A DNA stretch of 64,000 nt from CBDCWQ01 sp965223435. Lineage in GTDB: Bacteria; Myxococcota; Kuafuiibacteriia; Kuafuiibacteriales; Kuafuiibacteriaceae. The stretch lies in the NCBI GenBank assembly GCA_965223435.1, contig CBDCWQ010000023.1, forward strand, positions 1,922,001 through 1,986,000. The letters are read 5' to 3'. Each line of letters opens with the position of its first letter. Positions within the stretch are counted from its first letter, which is position 1. Position numbers and translations under genes: made by a program. This document shows, piece by piece, positions 49,274-58,012 of this stretch. The notes beneath the pieces were generated by a model that saw only the letters and a program-made list of their open reading frames with translations, had not been told where the DNA came from and did not search any database.

Positions 49274-49945
49274 GTGAGTGCCTGTCCCAAGTGTGCCGGC
49301 CCGCTTTTGGAAGCGGCCAAGGACTGTCCCCAGTGCGGGATTGTGATCGCAAAATTTCGGCGGTCACAAACGCCGGCGCCCGGTTTATCGACGTCGGCTC
49401 CGCCAGAACGAGCCGGTTTGGGTTCGCCACCGCGGACCAGAGGAAACGGCGGGGGGTCTTGGGTGATGGGGTTGTTGCTCGTTGCCGGATGCGCATGGTT
49501 CCTTTGGCCTCGGGTCTTCAAACCGAAGGTGGTGCTTAACCCGGAGGGCTCCTTGTTTTCGTCACTGACGCCGGCGTCCAACAATCGGCTAGAAGATATG
49601 CCTTGCGCGGACCGTGAGCGCTGCGTTGTCGTCTACCTGGCCCCTTGGTGTCCAGCGTGCAAGTCCGTGGTGGGCATGGTCCGACAGCTCGAGGAGCGTT
49701 TTTCACAAGATCCCGAGATCGGCTTTGTGATCATCGCGGGTCGTGCCGACCAAACGATGTTGGATCGCTATGTCACCGACGTGACCGAGCGTGGCTATCT
49801 CGATGTAGGTGAAGTCTTTTGGCGCGCGTCGGGTGTCCAGGGCGTTCCGCATTGGTTTACGCTCAACGGACAAGGAGAGGTCTTGACCGACTTTGGGGGT
49901 TATTCGAAACCGCTCAGGGCCCAGATCGAACGCCTGGAGCTATGA
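49274..49945 (+). CDS. Zinc-ribbon, transmembrane, thioredoxin-like protein
   Basis: A 223-residue protein from GTG 49274. Residues 4-22 form a zinc ribbon (CPKC...CPQCG). A Pro/Ser-rich linker follows, then one TM helix (~62-78, VMGLLLVAGCAWFLW), then a thioredoxin-fold domain with active site APWCPACKS (CxxC with Pro-Ala) and a cis-Pro loop GVQGVPHWF. The topology suggests a cytoplasmic zinc ribbon and a periplasmic thiol-disulfide domain that reduces or isomerises exported proteins (inference). The gene stands alone between pabB and the EF-G gene, which converges 19 bp downstream. Confidence 0.82.
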   Translation: MSACPKCAGPLLEAAKDCPQCGIVIAKFRRSQTPAPGLSTSAPPERAGLGSPPRTRGNGGGSWVMGLLLVAGCAWFLWPRVFKPKVVLNPEGSLFSSLTPASNNRLEDMPCADRERCVVVYLAPWCPACKSVVGMVRQLEERFSQDPEIGFVIIAGRADQTMLDRYVTDVTERGYLDVGEVFWRASGVQGVPHWFTLNGQGEVLTDFGGYSKPLRAQIERLEL

Positions 49946-49964
49946 AAAGCAAGAAGACGCGGGC

Positions 49965-52031
49965 TTAAGGTTCGCTGACGTCGAATCGAGCGAACCGCAT
50001 CGAGAATACACCTCGCCCTTCGGTCAAGGACCGGAGCAGCGTGGCGTAGCCAAACATCTTGGTTAAAGAAACTTGCGCCCGAATCAGGCCCCGTCCGCTC
50101 TCGGCCTCAACGTGTTCGATGCGCGCGTTTCTCGCCGACAGATCACCCACGACCGTCCCGGCCATGTCTGCAGGGACGGTCACTTCGAGGTCCATCAGTG
50201 GCGCCAAAATGGCGGGTGAGGCGGCCTTGAGTGCCTTTCGCACACTGTTTGCCGTCGCGACGCGTAGGGCGATGGGCGTGGTGTTTCCCGGTTCGATGCG
50301 CGCCTCCAGAAGCTGAATAGCAACATCTTGGACCCGATACCCATCGATGGGCCCGGCTTCCAAGGCCTCGAGGCCCCCTTGTTTCATTTCTTCGAGGGCA
50401 TGTTCACTCAGTGGATGAAGGGTTCGATTGTCTTGAGTGCGGGTGTCGGTGAAGCTTGAGTCCGTACCTCGGGGTAGGGGCGCAACCTTGGTCCTGACTT
50501 GGGCAAATAGTTTTTGTCCTTTTTCTTCGTCGAGAACACGCGAAAAAATGTCCTCTCCGATGGCTTCTGATTGGATGGTCTCCCGGTAGACCACGCTTGG
50601 GCGTCCGGTGTTGACCTCGATTCCAAACTCTCGGCCGAGGCGGTCAACCAAAACTTCGAGGTGGAGCTCGCCCATCCCGAATAGGAGGGTCTGGCCCGTG
50701 TTTTCGTCTTCCTCAAGTTCGACGGTAGGGTCCTCGTCCGCGAGTTTACCGAGAGAGGTTTTGAGTTTGTCGAGATCTCGGTTATGTTTCGGTTCGACAA
50801 CCAGGGCCATGACGGGCTTTTTGAAAGCCATCGATTCGAGCATGAAGTCGTCGCCTGGTGCGGTCAGTGTGTCGCCGGTCTCGACCGAGCGGAGTCCGGA
50901 CGCCAAGATCAGATCTCCGGGCCCCGCGCGGTCGACCCGTTCTCGTTTGTTGGCATGTGTTTTTCTCAGGCGGGCGACCCGCTCCTTTTTCTTGCGGCTT
51001 GGCAGGTACACCTCATCTTTGGCTTCGAGCGTGCCGGAATAAATGCGAAGGTACACCTGCCGACGTCCTTCCTCCAAAGCCACTTTGAATGCGAGGGCCG
51101 TGAGCGGGGCATTGGGGTCAGGGCTTCGGCGCTCGGTTCGGTCGCCTCGGACGTCCGCTACACCGGGCCGGTCCGCCGGCGACGGCAAGAACGCAACGAT
51201 GGCATCCAAAAGAGGCAAGACGCCGCAGTTTTTGAGGGCAGAGCCGACCAGGACCGGTTGAATGTGGCCGCCGATGGTGGCGCGGCGTAGAGCTTTTTCG
51301 ATGACTTCCTTTGAGAGAGGCGCGCCCGCAAGGTAGGCCTCGGCGATTTCGTCGTCGTGGTCGGCAAGGGCTTCAAGCAGCACATTTTTTGCTTGCTCCG
51401 CGGGCTCTTTGTACTCCGCTGGAATGGGCTCACGGATTTGTTGCTCCCCATGCACGCCCTCAAAGCGGCTGGCCTCCATCTCCACCAAATCGATGACGCC
51501 TCTAAAACGATCTTCAGCGCCCATTGGAATCTGAATGGGCACGGCGTTGGTGTGAAGCGTCCGACGAATTTCTCCGACCACCCGGGCAAAATCGGCCCCA
51601 ATCCGGTCCATTTTGTTGACAAATGCAAGTCTCGGCACCCCATAGCTTGTCGCTTGGTTCCACACGGTTTCCGACTGGGGCTCGACGCCTCCGACCGCAC
51701 AAAATACAGCGACGCATCCGTCCAGGACGCGAAGGGAACGTTCAACCTCTACCGTAAAGTCCACATGGCCCGGGGTGTCGATGAGATGAATTTCGTGTCC
51801 CTGCCAAGGGCAGCTGGTGACGGCGGCGGTGATGGTGATGCCGCGCTGACGTTCTTGGGCCATCCAGTCCATGGTGGCCTGTCCGTCGTGGACTTCGCCC
51901 GTTTTGTGGATTCGGCCGGTGTAAAAGAGGAAGCGCTCGGAGATGGTGGTTTTGCCCGCATCGATGTGGGCGGCGATCCCGATGTTCCGGATCTTGGTGA
52001 TTTTCGATGCATTTGAGCGGGGCCCAGCCAT
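49965..52031 (-). CDS. fusA: Elongation factor G (FusA-type)
   Basis: A 688-residue translational GTPase of normal EF-G length. G1 is AHIDAGKTT, switch I has RGITITAAV, G3 is DTPGHVDF, G4 is NKMDRIGADF and G5 is GSALKN. Domain II (LTALAFKVALEEGRRQVYLR), domain IV (SVVYRETIQ) and domain V (MDLEVTVPADMAGTVVGDLS) are complete. It drives tRNA-mRNA translocation or, as a paralogue, ribosome recycling. It is not in a str operon (no rpsL, rpsG or tuf nearby), so it may be a second EF-G copy. The closely spaced start leaves ~145 bp to the divergent gene at 52178. Confidence 0.93.
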   Translation of the reverse strand: MAGPRSNASKITKIRNIGIAAHIDAGKTTISERFLFYTGRIHKTGEVHDGQATMDWMAQERQRGITITAAVTSCPWQGHEIHLIDTPGHVDFTVEVERSLRVLDGCVAVFCAVGGVEPQSETVWNQATSYGVPRLAFVNKMDRIGADFARVVGEIRRTLHTNAVPIQIPMGAEDRFRGVIDLVEMEASRFEGVHGEQQIREPIPAEYKEPAEQAKNVLLEALADHDDEIAEAYLAGAPLSKEVIEKALRRATIGGHIQPVLVGSALKNCGVLPLLDAIVAFLPSPADRPGVADVRGDRTERRSPDPNAPLTALAFKVALEEGRRQVYLRIYSGTLEAKDEVYLPSRKKKERVARLRKTHANKRERVDRAGPGDLILASGLRSVETGDTLTAPGDDFMLESMAFKKPVMALVVEPKHNRDLDKLKTSLGKLADEDPTVELEEDENTGQTLLFGMGELHLEVLVDRLGREFGIEVNTGRPSVVYRETIQSEAIGEDIFSRVLDEEKGQKLFAQVRTKVAPLPRGTDSSFTDTRTQDNRTLHPLSEHALEEMKQGGLEALEAGPIDGYRVQDVAIQLLEARIEPGNTTPIALRVATANSVRKALKAASPAILAPLMDLEVTVPADMAGTVVGDLSARNARIEHVEAESGRGLIRAQVSLTKMFGYATLLRSLTEGRGVFSMRFARFDVSEP

Positions 52032-52177
52032 GGCGCCCGCATGCTACCATGAGGTCTTTGGGGGTCGGAGATGGGGCGAGCGCGACGAACCTGGTGGCTT
52101 TCGGTTCGGTTTCACCCGCTTGGGTGAGGGAATCCAGCCGGTGGGGCGTTCCGTTTTCGAGCCGAATCCAGGGCTGA

Positions 52178-52726
52178 ATGGTTCGGCGACTTCCGGTACG
52201 GTCGGAACGAGCCGTGGACTTTGGGTGGAGTGGGCCTTTCGAGCTCTGGCACGGCGTCGCGATGGTCGCCGCGATGCTCGTCATCGTGTGGGGGGTCCAG
52301 GGCGCTCGGGTTCGGGTGGCGGGGACCTGGGAGCGGGTCGACGAGGGCCTCTCGGCGGGAAAGCAAGAAACCATCAGCCTGATTCAATTCGGACCCTTTG
52401 TGCGCGGTCGAACCCCGATGCCTGGGGGGTTTCAAGAGCTTACGGGCTTCGTTCGCGGCCGTACAGTATACCTTTCCCGCCGGGACCACGGGGAGGCTTT
52501 TATCGTGTCGCAGGGGTTTCCAAAGGAGGTCGCCCGCAGCATCGATGGTACGGTGACCGCCCGGCTCCGACTCACGCTTTCCGCGGACGGGCGGGCCGTG
52601 TTCGGGTCCTTTGTGCCGCAGAAAATTGAGTTCACGCGGCGGCCCCCGGCCATCACCCGTCGGCTCTTTTTAGAGCCTTCATTTCGGCGCTATCGCTTGA
52701 CATCTCGCCGGCTTCGATCCGGGTAA
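52178..52726 (+). CDS. Hypothetical membrane-anchored protein
   Basis: A 182-residue protein with one TM helix near residues 26-43 (GVAMVAAMLVIVWGV) after a basic N-terminus, followed by a soluble Arg-rich beta-type domain (GTWERVDEGLSAG, YLSRRDHGEAFIVSQGF, TARLRLTLSADGRAVFG). I do not recognise the family. It is divergent from the EF-G gene. Parallel open frames exist on the same strand, so coding is likely but not certain. Confidence 0.55.
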   Translation: MVRRLPVRSERAVDFGWSGPFELWHGVAMVAAMLVIVWGVQGARVRVAGTWERVDEGLSAGKQETISLIQFGPFVRGRTPMPGGFQELTGFVRGRTVYLSRRDHGEAFIVSQGFPKEVARSIDGTVTARLRLTLSADGRAVFGSFVPQKIEFTRRPPAITRRLFLEPSFRRYRLTSRRLRSG

Positions 52727-52876
52727 ACACGCTTTGTTGGCGCGAGGGGCGCGGTTTTTTTGCGCCGGCCAGAAAGTTGAAAATTGGGACCTGAAGCTTT
52801 AAAGAGGCAGGGTCCCTGGTCAGGGCGGGGGCCGGGTAGGGCGATGAACCCGGATTGTTGAGAGTGGGGGATAGTG

Positions 52877-53080
52877 ATGATGTCTGACGATGGCAAAGGG
52901 ATCAACGGCGTGAAGGTCTTTACGGCCACCAAAGCGAGAGAGCGAGAAGACCTCGGTGAGTCGATCACGGGTTGGTTGGCCTCCAATCCGCAGTTTAAGG
53001 TGGTGGACTACGTGGTCACCCAATCGAGCGACAACGAGTTTCATTGTTTGTCCATCACCGTGTTTTACCACCGCCCGTAG
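52877..53080 (+). CDS. Small conserved-looking hypothetical protein (67 aa)
   Basis: Starts ATG 52877 after GGGGGA; the second ATG at 52880 is also possible. The sequence GVKVFTATKAREREDLGE, then ITGWLASNPQFKVVDYVV and SSDNEFHCLSITVFY looks like a compact alpha/beta domain of the dodecin/CBS size class, and I recall similar ~65-residue proteins in myxobacteria without a known role. It lies directly upstream of the ABC-2 transporter pair (89-bp gap). Confidence 0.7.
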   Translation: MMSDDGKGINGVKVFTATKAREREDLGESITGWLASNPQFKVVDYVVTQSSDNEFHCLSITVFYHRP

Positions 53081-53168
53081 CGCGGGCGCCCATTTGGTGC
53101 GGGTTTGCGCCAGACAACGGTCAAACTGGGCCAAATGAGCTGGTGCGCTACGGCCAAGGAGGGGCCTC

Positions 53169-54002
53169 TTGAACGCCATTCGTGAAGCGTGGGCCGTGGG
53201 ACTGGCTGAGCTTCGTTCTACCATTGTCAGTATTCGTGCGCTGTTCTTGGTCACGATGTATGGCTTCGTCGGTGGTGGTTTGGGGCTCTTCCTTCTGTGG
53301 GTCGACGAAGAAACCGGTGGCAAGCTTAAGTCTTTGAGCAGCGCGGCCGCGGCGTTGGATGATGCCCAGCGTCAAGAAATATTACTTCAGTTCCCTGAAG
53401 TCCTGCGAGATTCGTTGGGCCAAACACTTTTGTACGGTGGCCTACCGCCTCTGCCTTTTGTGGTGCTGTTCGGTTCTACCGTTTTTGTCCCCCTGTTGAG
53501 TGTTTTTGTGGGCTACAACCGCATCGCCGACGACCTATCTATTCGATACACCCGCTTTATCTTTCAAAGAATCCGAAGGGGCAGTTACCTTGCGGGAAAG
53601 ATCGGGGGTGTGTTTGTTTTTTCGACTGCCGCCATTTTGTTGGTCCAGGTACTCTTGGTTTGTTTGGGCGTCCTCGGCGATCACTTTGAGGCCGAACGCA
53701 TGATGGATGCCTTGCCGGGCGTCTGGTTTTCAATCGCGCTTTTGGTGTTGGCCTATGTGGCCTATGTTTCGTTTTTCTCCGTGATTTCGCCTACACCGTT
53801 TTTGGCGCTTCTCTTTTCGGTGATGGGTTTGGCGGTGATTCGCACGGCGACCGCTTTGGTCCCGGCGCTCAGGACCATTTGGATCGGGCACTGGGACCTT
53901 CAGCTTTGGGTCTTGGATGGGACCGCGGTGATGGTCTATTTGGCGACCGCCGCTGTTTTTTCGTTCCTCGCGTTTGGGGCGCTGATCAAGAGAGACGTAT
54001 GA
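53169..54002 (+). CDS. ABC-2 type transporter permease
   Basis: A 277-residue membrane protein with TTG start 53169 preceded by AAGGAGGGG. About six TM segments are seen (LFLVTMYGFVGGGLGLFLLW near 27-46; VVLFGSTVFVPLLSVFVGY; VFVFSTAAILLVQVLLVCLG; LPGVWFSIALLVLAYVAYVS; PFLALLFSVMGLAVI; VYLATAAVFSFLAFGALI). An extracytoplasmic loop of ~60 residues lies after TM1. It forms an exporter with the ATPase that starts at its stop codon (ATGA overlap). The substrate is unknown. Confidence 0.87.
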   Translation: MNAIREAWAVGLAELRSTIVSIRALFLVTMYGFVGGGLGLFLLWVDEETGGKLKSLSSAAAALDDAQRQEILLQFPEVLRDSLGQTLLYGGLPPLPFVVLFGSTVFVPLLSVFVGYNRIADDLSIRYTRFIFQRIRRGSYLAGKIGGVFVFSTAAILLVQVLLVCLGVLGDHFEAERMMDALPGVWFSIALLVLAYVAYVSFFSVISPTPFLALLFSVMGLAVIRTATALVPALRTIWIGHWDLQLWVLDGTAVMVYLATAAVFSFLAFGALIKRDV

Positions 54003-54937
54003 GTCCTGCGGTTGAGTTTCGGGGATTGTCCAAATCCTATGGCACGGTGGCGGCGCTCAAGGACCTGAGCCTCAGCATTCCTCGCGGTGCACTGTATGGC
54101 ATCGTGGGTCCCAATGGCGCGGGGAAGACCACCACTTTTGGACTCCTTTCGGGCTTTTTGCGCCCGACGGCTGGGGAAGTCTGGCTCGCCGGGGAGCGTC
54201 AACGCCCCGGCCATCCGCCCACGCGTCCTATCCTGTCATTACCCCAAGACTCGGCCCTTCCCCCTCGGCGACGGGTTCTTGAGGTGTTGGCTGAATTGGG
54301 TCGGCTGGGCGGTCTGCCACGGTCCAAAGCCCGGGCGGAGGCGACCGAGGCCCTAGCCCGAGTGGGGCTTTCGGATATGGCGGGACGCCGCGTGGGGCAG
54401 CTCTCCAACGGTGAGCGTCGCCGGGTGGGTATTGCACAAACCCTGATTGGTCCCTCGGAGCTGATCGTGCTCGACGAGCCGACCCAAGGCCTCGATCCCA
54501 GGGCCGCCGCGGACCTGAGAGCGCTCATTGCGACGCTCCATCAGGGGCGCACGATGATTCTTTCGAGCCACAATCTCCAGGAGGTAGAGGCGCTTTCTAC
54601 CCATGCGGCCATTCTCGACCGAGGCGTTTTGGTGGCTTCTGGAACCATGGATGAAATCAAGCGAACGGCCCATCTCGTTCATGTCGTCGTGGCCGAACCC
54701 GTCACCGACCAAGCAGAGCTCGAGCGTTGGTTGGGGGCGTTGCCGGCGGTGACCCGGGTTTCGTTTTCGGGAGACGGCACCGTCTTGAACTGCGAGTTTG
54801 ACGAATCCTACGACGAGACCGAAGCCACAAACGAAGTTCTGAAATGCCTCCTAGAAAAAGGCGTTGGCGTGCGCAGTGTGGATCGGGGCAAAAGCTTGGA
54901 AGCGCGGTTTATGGAAGCCACGCGGCCGAAGCAGTGA
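53999..54937 (+). CDS. ABC transporter ATP-binding protein (ABC-2 exporter)
   Basis: A 312-residue ATPase. Its ATG 53999 overlaps the permease TGA, which sets this start over the longer open frame. Motifs: Walker A GPNGAGKTTTFGLL, Q-loop LSLPQDSAL, signature LSNGERRRVGIAQ, Walker B LIVLDEPTQGLD, and H-loop ILSSHNLQEVEAL. The C-terminal ~90 residues are the regulatory extension found in drug and lipid exporters of this class. The partner is the upstream permease. It converges with the M28 peptidase. Confidence 0.93.
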   Translation: MSPAVEFRGLSKSYGTVAALKDLSLSIPRGALYGIVGPNGAGKTTTFGLLSGFLRPTAGEVWLAGERQRPGHPPTRPILSLPQDSALPPRRRVLEVLAELGRLGGLPRSKARAEATEALARVGLSDMAGRRVGQLSNGERRRVGIAQTLIGPSELIVLDEPTQGLDPRAAADLRALIATLHQGRTMILSSHNLQEVEALSTHAAILDRGVLVASGTMDEIKRTAHLVHVVVAEPVTDQAELERWLGALPAVTRVSFSGDGTVLNCEFDESYDETEATNEVLKCLLEKGVGVRSVDRGKSLEARFMEATRPKQ

Positions 54938-54976
54938 ACGTGAGGCGCGAAGGAACACGCGGCCGAAGGGTCTTCG

Positions 54977-56863
54977 TCACTCACGTTTTTGCAGGGTGGC
55001 CTGAAGGGGGATTTTCTTAGCTTGACGTTGAACGACGACTTCGACGCGGTCCCCCGGAGCGCAAGCGCGCAAAGCGTGGGTGAAATCCTGAAGGTTCTGC
55101 ACGCGCATTCCATTGAAACGAACGATGACGTCGCCTTTTTGTACACCGGCCTTGTCTGCGGGACTTCCTGCACGAACGCCGGACAAAAGAACGCCACCCG
55201 CCGCTTCGCCAAAGTCCGGAATGGAGCCAAAGTAGGGGCCATATCCCCCGCCGCCGGCGCTGGGCTTCGGGGCGGGCATACGCACATAAGCTGGGCGACC
55301 TTGGGCTGAAGCCAACGCGCGAAGCAGGTCGTGGGCCACGCCGGCGACGACCGCAGCGCCCGCGTAGTTGACGGTGTCAGGGTCGTCGGTGGGCTTGTGG
55401 TAGTGGGTATGGGCGCCGGTAAAAAGAAAGAGCACGGGAACGCCTTTTGCATAAAATGAAGTATGGTCGCTTGGGCCATAACCGTCGCCGCTGTAGCTGC
55501 CGATGAGCTTTCGTGCCTCGACGCGGCGGCGAGCCAGGCCTTTTAGGCCCTTGCCCGTATGGGTACCCATGACGTAAAGCTTTTGTTCGCGTAAGTGACC
55601 GATCATATCCAGGTTGATCATGGCGGCCACGGACTGAATGGGTACCGGCGGATGGCGCACAAAATGGCTGCTTCCCAATAGCCCGTGCTCCTCGCCGGCA
55701 AACAAGACAAAATACACACGTCGTTTGAGTGGCTCTGAGCTATCTTTGAATGCGCGGGCGATTTCGATGACCGCTGCGGTGCCCGAGGCGTTGTCGTCCG
55801 CGCCATTGTGGACGACGTGTGCAGTCGACAGCGAGTTGTTTCCTCCGAACCCCAGGTGATCGTAGTGGGCGCCGAGCACGACGGCTTCTTGGGTGTCTTT
55901 GGAGGGCAGCAACACCGAAGCGACGTTGTCCACGCGGCGCTTTATTCGGGTCACTGCGAGCAGGAGCTTGCACGGTGGTCCTTTGATCACCCGACTGGCC
56001 GGCTTCAACTTTTTGTCTATGGTCTTGCGGGCATCGGTGGGGTCGAACCCAAGGATCCTTTTGGCTGCCTTGGGCGAAATTTTGACGCTTAGAAGGCCGG
56101 CATTGCTGTCGACTTGGGAAAAGGTTCGAAGCTTTGCCAGCTTCTTTTTGACCACCACAAGGCCTCGGGCGCCGGCCTCCCTCGCCAAAAGGGCCTTGTT
56201 TCTCAGGGCGGAGTGCTTGGTGGGGCGCCGTCCATCAAAAGGACTGGTAGGGTCATCTTCGCCCGGTTCTCCCGAAAGAACGAGCACCAGCTTGCCTGAG
56301 ACGTCAAGCTTGGCGTAGTCGTCATAACCGTGTTTTTTGGACCGGATGCCAAATCCGGCGAAGGCTACGGGTGCCGTGGTCTGGCCGCTGGCCGAAAAGA
56401 GAAATGGTTCGAAGTCGCGACCGAAGCGAAAACGGTTTTTCCCACAAGAAAAGTGGTTGCTGGCCTTCTCGAAGGTGGTGGCCACCGCCATGTCGAAACT
56501 TTGCCGATAGCTGTCTTTAAAGGCTGGAGGAATCCCGATTTCACGAAAACGCTTCTCGATGTGTTGGGCTGCTTTTTGAATGCCCTCCGTGTTTGGGCCG
56601 CGTCCCTCCATTTCGTCAGCTGCCAAGATGTGCACATCATCTTTGATGCGCGTCGCCGATAAGGTCGCGGTGACCGTGAAATGGGCGTCCAGAGGGGGTT
56701 CGTTGTCCGTGGCAGGCCTGGACGCGGCGATGGCTTGTTCCTTGAGACTAAATGGATTGGGGGCAGGCTTGGGGGGGCGCTCGCGCGCTTTCGATTCGGA
56801 TGAGTCTTGTTGGCAAGATGCGCCGACCACTGCGATGAGCAGGACGGGGAGCGCGCGATGAAT
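54977..56863 (-). CDS. M28 family metallopeptidase lipoprotein with PA and PDZ domains
   Basis: ATT 56863 is preceded by AAGGGAG six bases upstream and gives HRALPVLLIAVVGASC, a compact lipoprotein signal, so I propose a rare ATT start; GTG 56977 is the conventional alternative (adds 38 residues). Mature parts: a linker (~20-60), an N-terminal M28 segment with a PA-like insert (APVAFAGFGIRSK, LVLVLSGEPGEDDP), and the zinc site with ligands in HYDHLGFGG, NGADDNASGTAA, FAGEEHGLLGS (catalytic Glu pair), NLDMIGHL and HTHYHKPTDDPDTV. A PDZ domain (GVLLSGVRAGSPADKAGVQKG) closes the protein. It is an aminopeptidase-like exopeptidase, probably on the envelope. Its start overlaps the start of the GT4 gene on the other strand. 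Confidence 0.85.
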   Translation of the reverse strand: MHRALPVLLIAVVGASCQQDSSESKARERPPKPAPNPFSLKEQAIAASRPATDNEPPLDAHFTVTATLSATRIKDDVHILAADEMEGRGPNTEGIQKAAQHIEKRFREIGIPPAFKDSYRQSFDMAVATTFEKASNHFSCGKNRFRFGRDFEPFLFSASGQTTAPVAFAGFGIRSKKHGYDDYAKLDVSGKLVLVLSGEPGEDDPTSPFDGRRPTKHSALRNKALLAREAGARGLVVVKKKLAKLRTFSQVDSNAGLLSVKISPKAAKRILGFDPTDARKTIDKKLKPASRVIKGPPCKLLLAVTRIKRRVDNVASVLLPSKDTQEAVVLGAHYDHLGFGGNNSLSTAHVVHNGADDNASGTAAVIEIARAFKDSSEPLKRRVYFVLFAGEEHGLLGSSHFVRHPPVPIQSVAAMINLDMIGHLREQKLYVMGTHTGKGLKGLARRRVEARKLIGSYSGDGYGPSDHTSFYAKGVPVLFLFTGAHTHYHKPTDDPDTVNYAGAAVVAGVAHDLLRALASAQGRPAYVRMPAPKPSAGGGGYGPYFGSIPDFGEAAGGVLLSGVRAGSPADKAGVQKGDVIVRFNGMRVQNLQDFTHALRACAPGDRVEVVVQRQAKKIPLQATLQKRE

Positions 56864-57997
56864 GCACCGCTCCCTTCCGGCCTTCGTATCCTGGTTCTGA
56901 TTCGCAAGTGGACACTCCGTGGTGGCAACGAACGGGTTGCGGCCGACCTCGCGCGTTTTTTTTGGGAACGAGGACACCAGGTGTCGGTGTGCTGCCAAAA
57001 ATCGGAGCCCTCGGCCGGGGGGGTTCTGCCTCCGGAGGCGATCCACCGGGTTCGAGGGGTGTCTTTTGATCCCGGGCTGGCCATGCTCAGCTACGCCCAC
57101 GGCGCGCGCCGATACGTTCGGCGGCTGAGGACTAGGGGGCTTGTCGATGTCGTGTTTGGTTTCAATCATAGCATTGATCAGGACGTTTTCCGCTTGGGTG
57201 CGGGGACGCATCGGGAGTATCTCGAACTCGCCCGAAGAAAGCGAACTCTTGGAAAGGGCGTGGTGGACGATGCCATTGCGCTTGGCTTGGAGAAGCTGCG
57301 TTTTTCCCCCGATCGCTTCCGGAAGCTCATCGCACCCAGTTTTCGGGTTCGCGATGAGCTGATGCGTCACTATGGCATCGGCCACGACCGGGTCGCCGTA
57401 CTCCACAACGGCGTGGATCTCGTCCAGTTTTCACCCGAAGGACGGGAATCGGCCCGGGCCACGATCCGCGGACGCTGGGGGGTCGGGCCAGAGGCGAAGG
57501 TGGCCCTGTTTGTGGGCCATGAGCTCGAGCGTAAAGGTTTTTGGCTGGCCGCGGCGGCTGCCCGCCGCGCAAAATGCCGCCTGGTTTACGTGGGGCGGGC
57601 TGCCCGCCCCCCCAATCTCGAAGCGGCCGTTATTTGGGACGGGGAGCAGACCAATGTGGCCGACTGCTATCGCGCCGCAGACGCATTTTTATTGCCGAGC
57701 TACTACGATCCCTTCGGGGGAGTGGTGCTCGAGGCCTATGCCTCCGGGTTGCCGGTGGTGGCAACCCGCCGGATAGGGGCGACCGAACTGGCATCGGGGA
57801 CGCCGCTTGATTCGCTTCTGGTCGACGACCCAGAAAATGTTGAAACCCTGGCAGACCGGCTTCAGGCGGCGCTCGAACCCGCCCGTCGGGCAGAGTGGTT
57901 GGGGTTGGCGCGGACCGTGGCCGAAACCGCGGACCGAAGCACCTGGCGCTTGGCCGTGGAATCGGTCCTCCGGGAGACCGCTGGGATGTCTGCATAG
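56858..57997 (+). CDS. GT4-family glycosyltransferase (lipopolysaccharide core-like)
   Basis: ATG 56858 has GGGGAG six bases upstream. The 379-residue GT-B enzyme has GGNERVAADLARFFWERGH (N-terminal Rossmann), IAPSFRVRDELMRHYGI, VLHNGVDLVQFSP, VGHELERKGFWLAAAAAR, and the nucleotide-sugar site DPFGGVVLEAYASGLPVV followed by a Glu-containing region. The combination AGTHREYLE plus VGHELERKG recalls WaaG-type LPS core glucosyltransferases. The acceptor is unknown. It is divergent from the M28 gene with overlapping starts, and ends 15 bp before the DUF697-like gene, which is convergent. Confidence 0.88.
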   Translation: MNAPLPSGLRILVLIRKWTLRGGNERVAADLARFFWERGHQVSVCCQKSEPSAGGVLPPEAIHRVRGVSFDPGLAMLSYAHGARRYVRRLRTRGLVDVVFGFNHSIDQDVFRLGAGTHREYLELARRKRTLGKGVVDDAIALGLEKLRFSPDRFRKLIAPSFRVRDELMRHYGIGHDRVAVLHNGVDLVQFSPEGRESARATIRGRWGVGPEAKVALFVGHELERKGFWLAAAAARRAKCRLVYVGRAARPPNLEAAVIWDGEQTNVADCYRAADAFLLPSYYDPFGGVVLEAYASGLPVVATRRIGATELASGTPLDSLLVDDPENVETLADRLQAALEPARRAEWLGLARTVAETADRSTWRLAVESVLRETAGMSA

Positions 57998-58012
57998 GGC
58001 CGTTCGAGGCGT

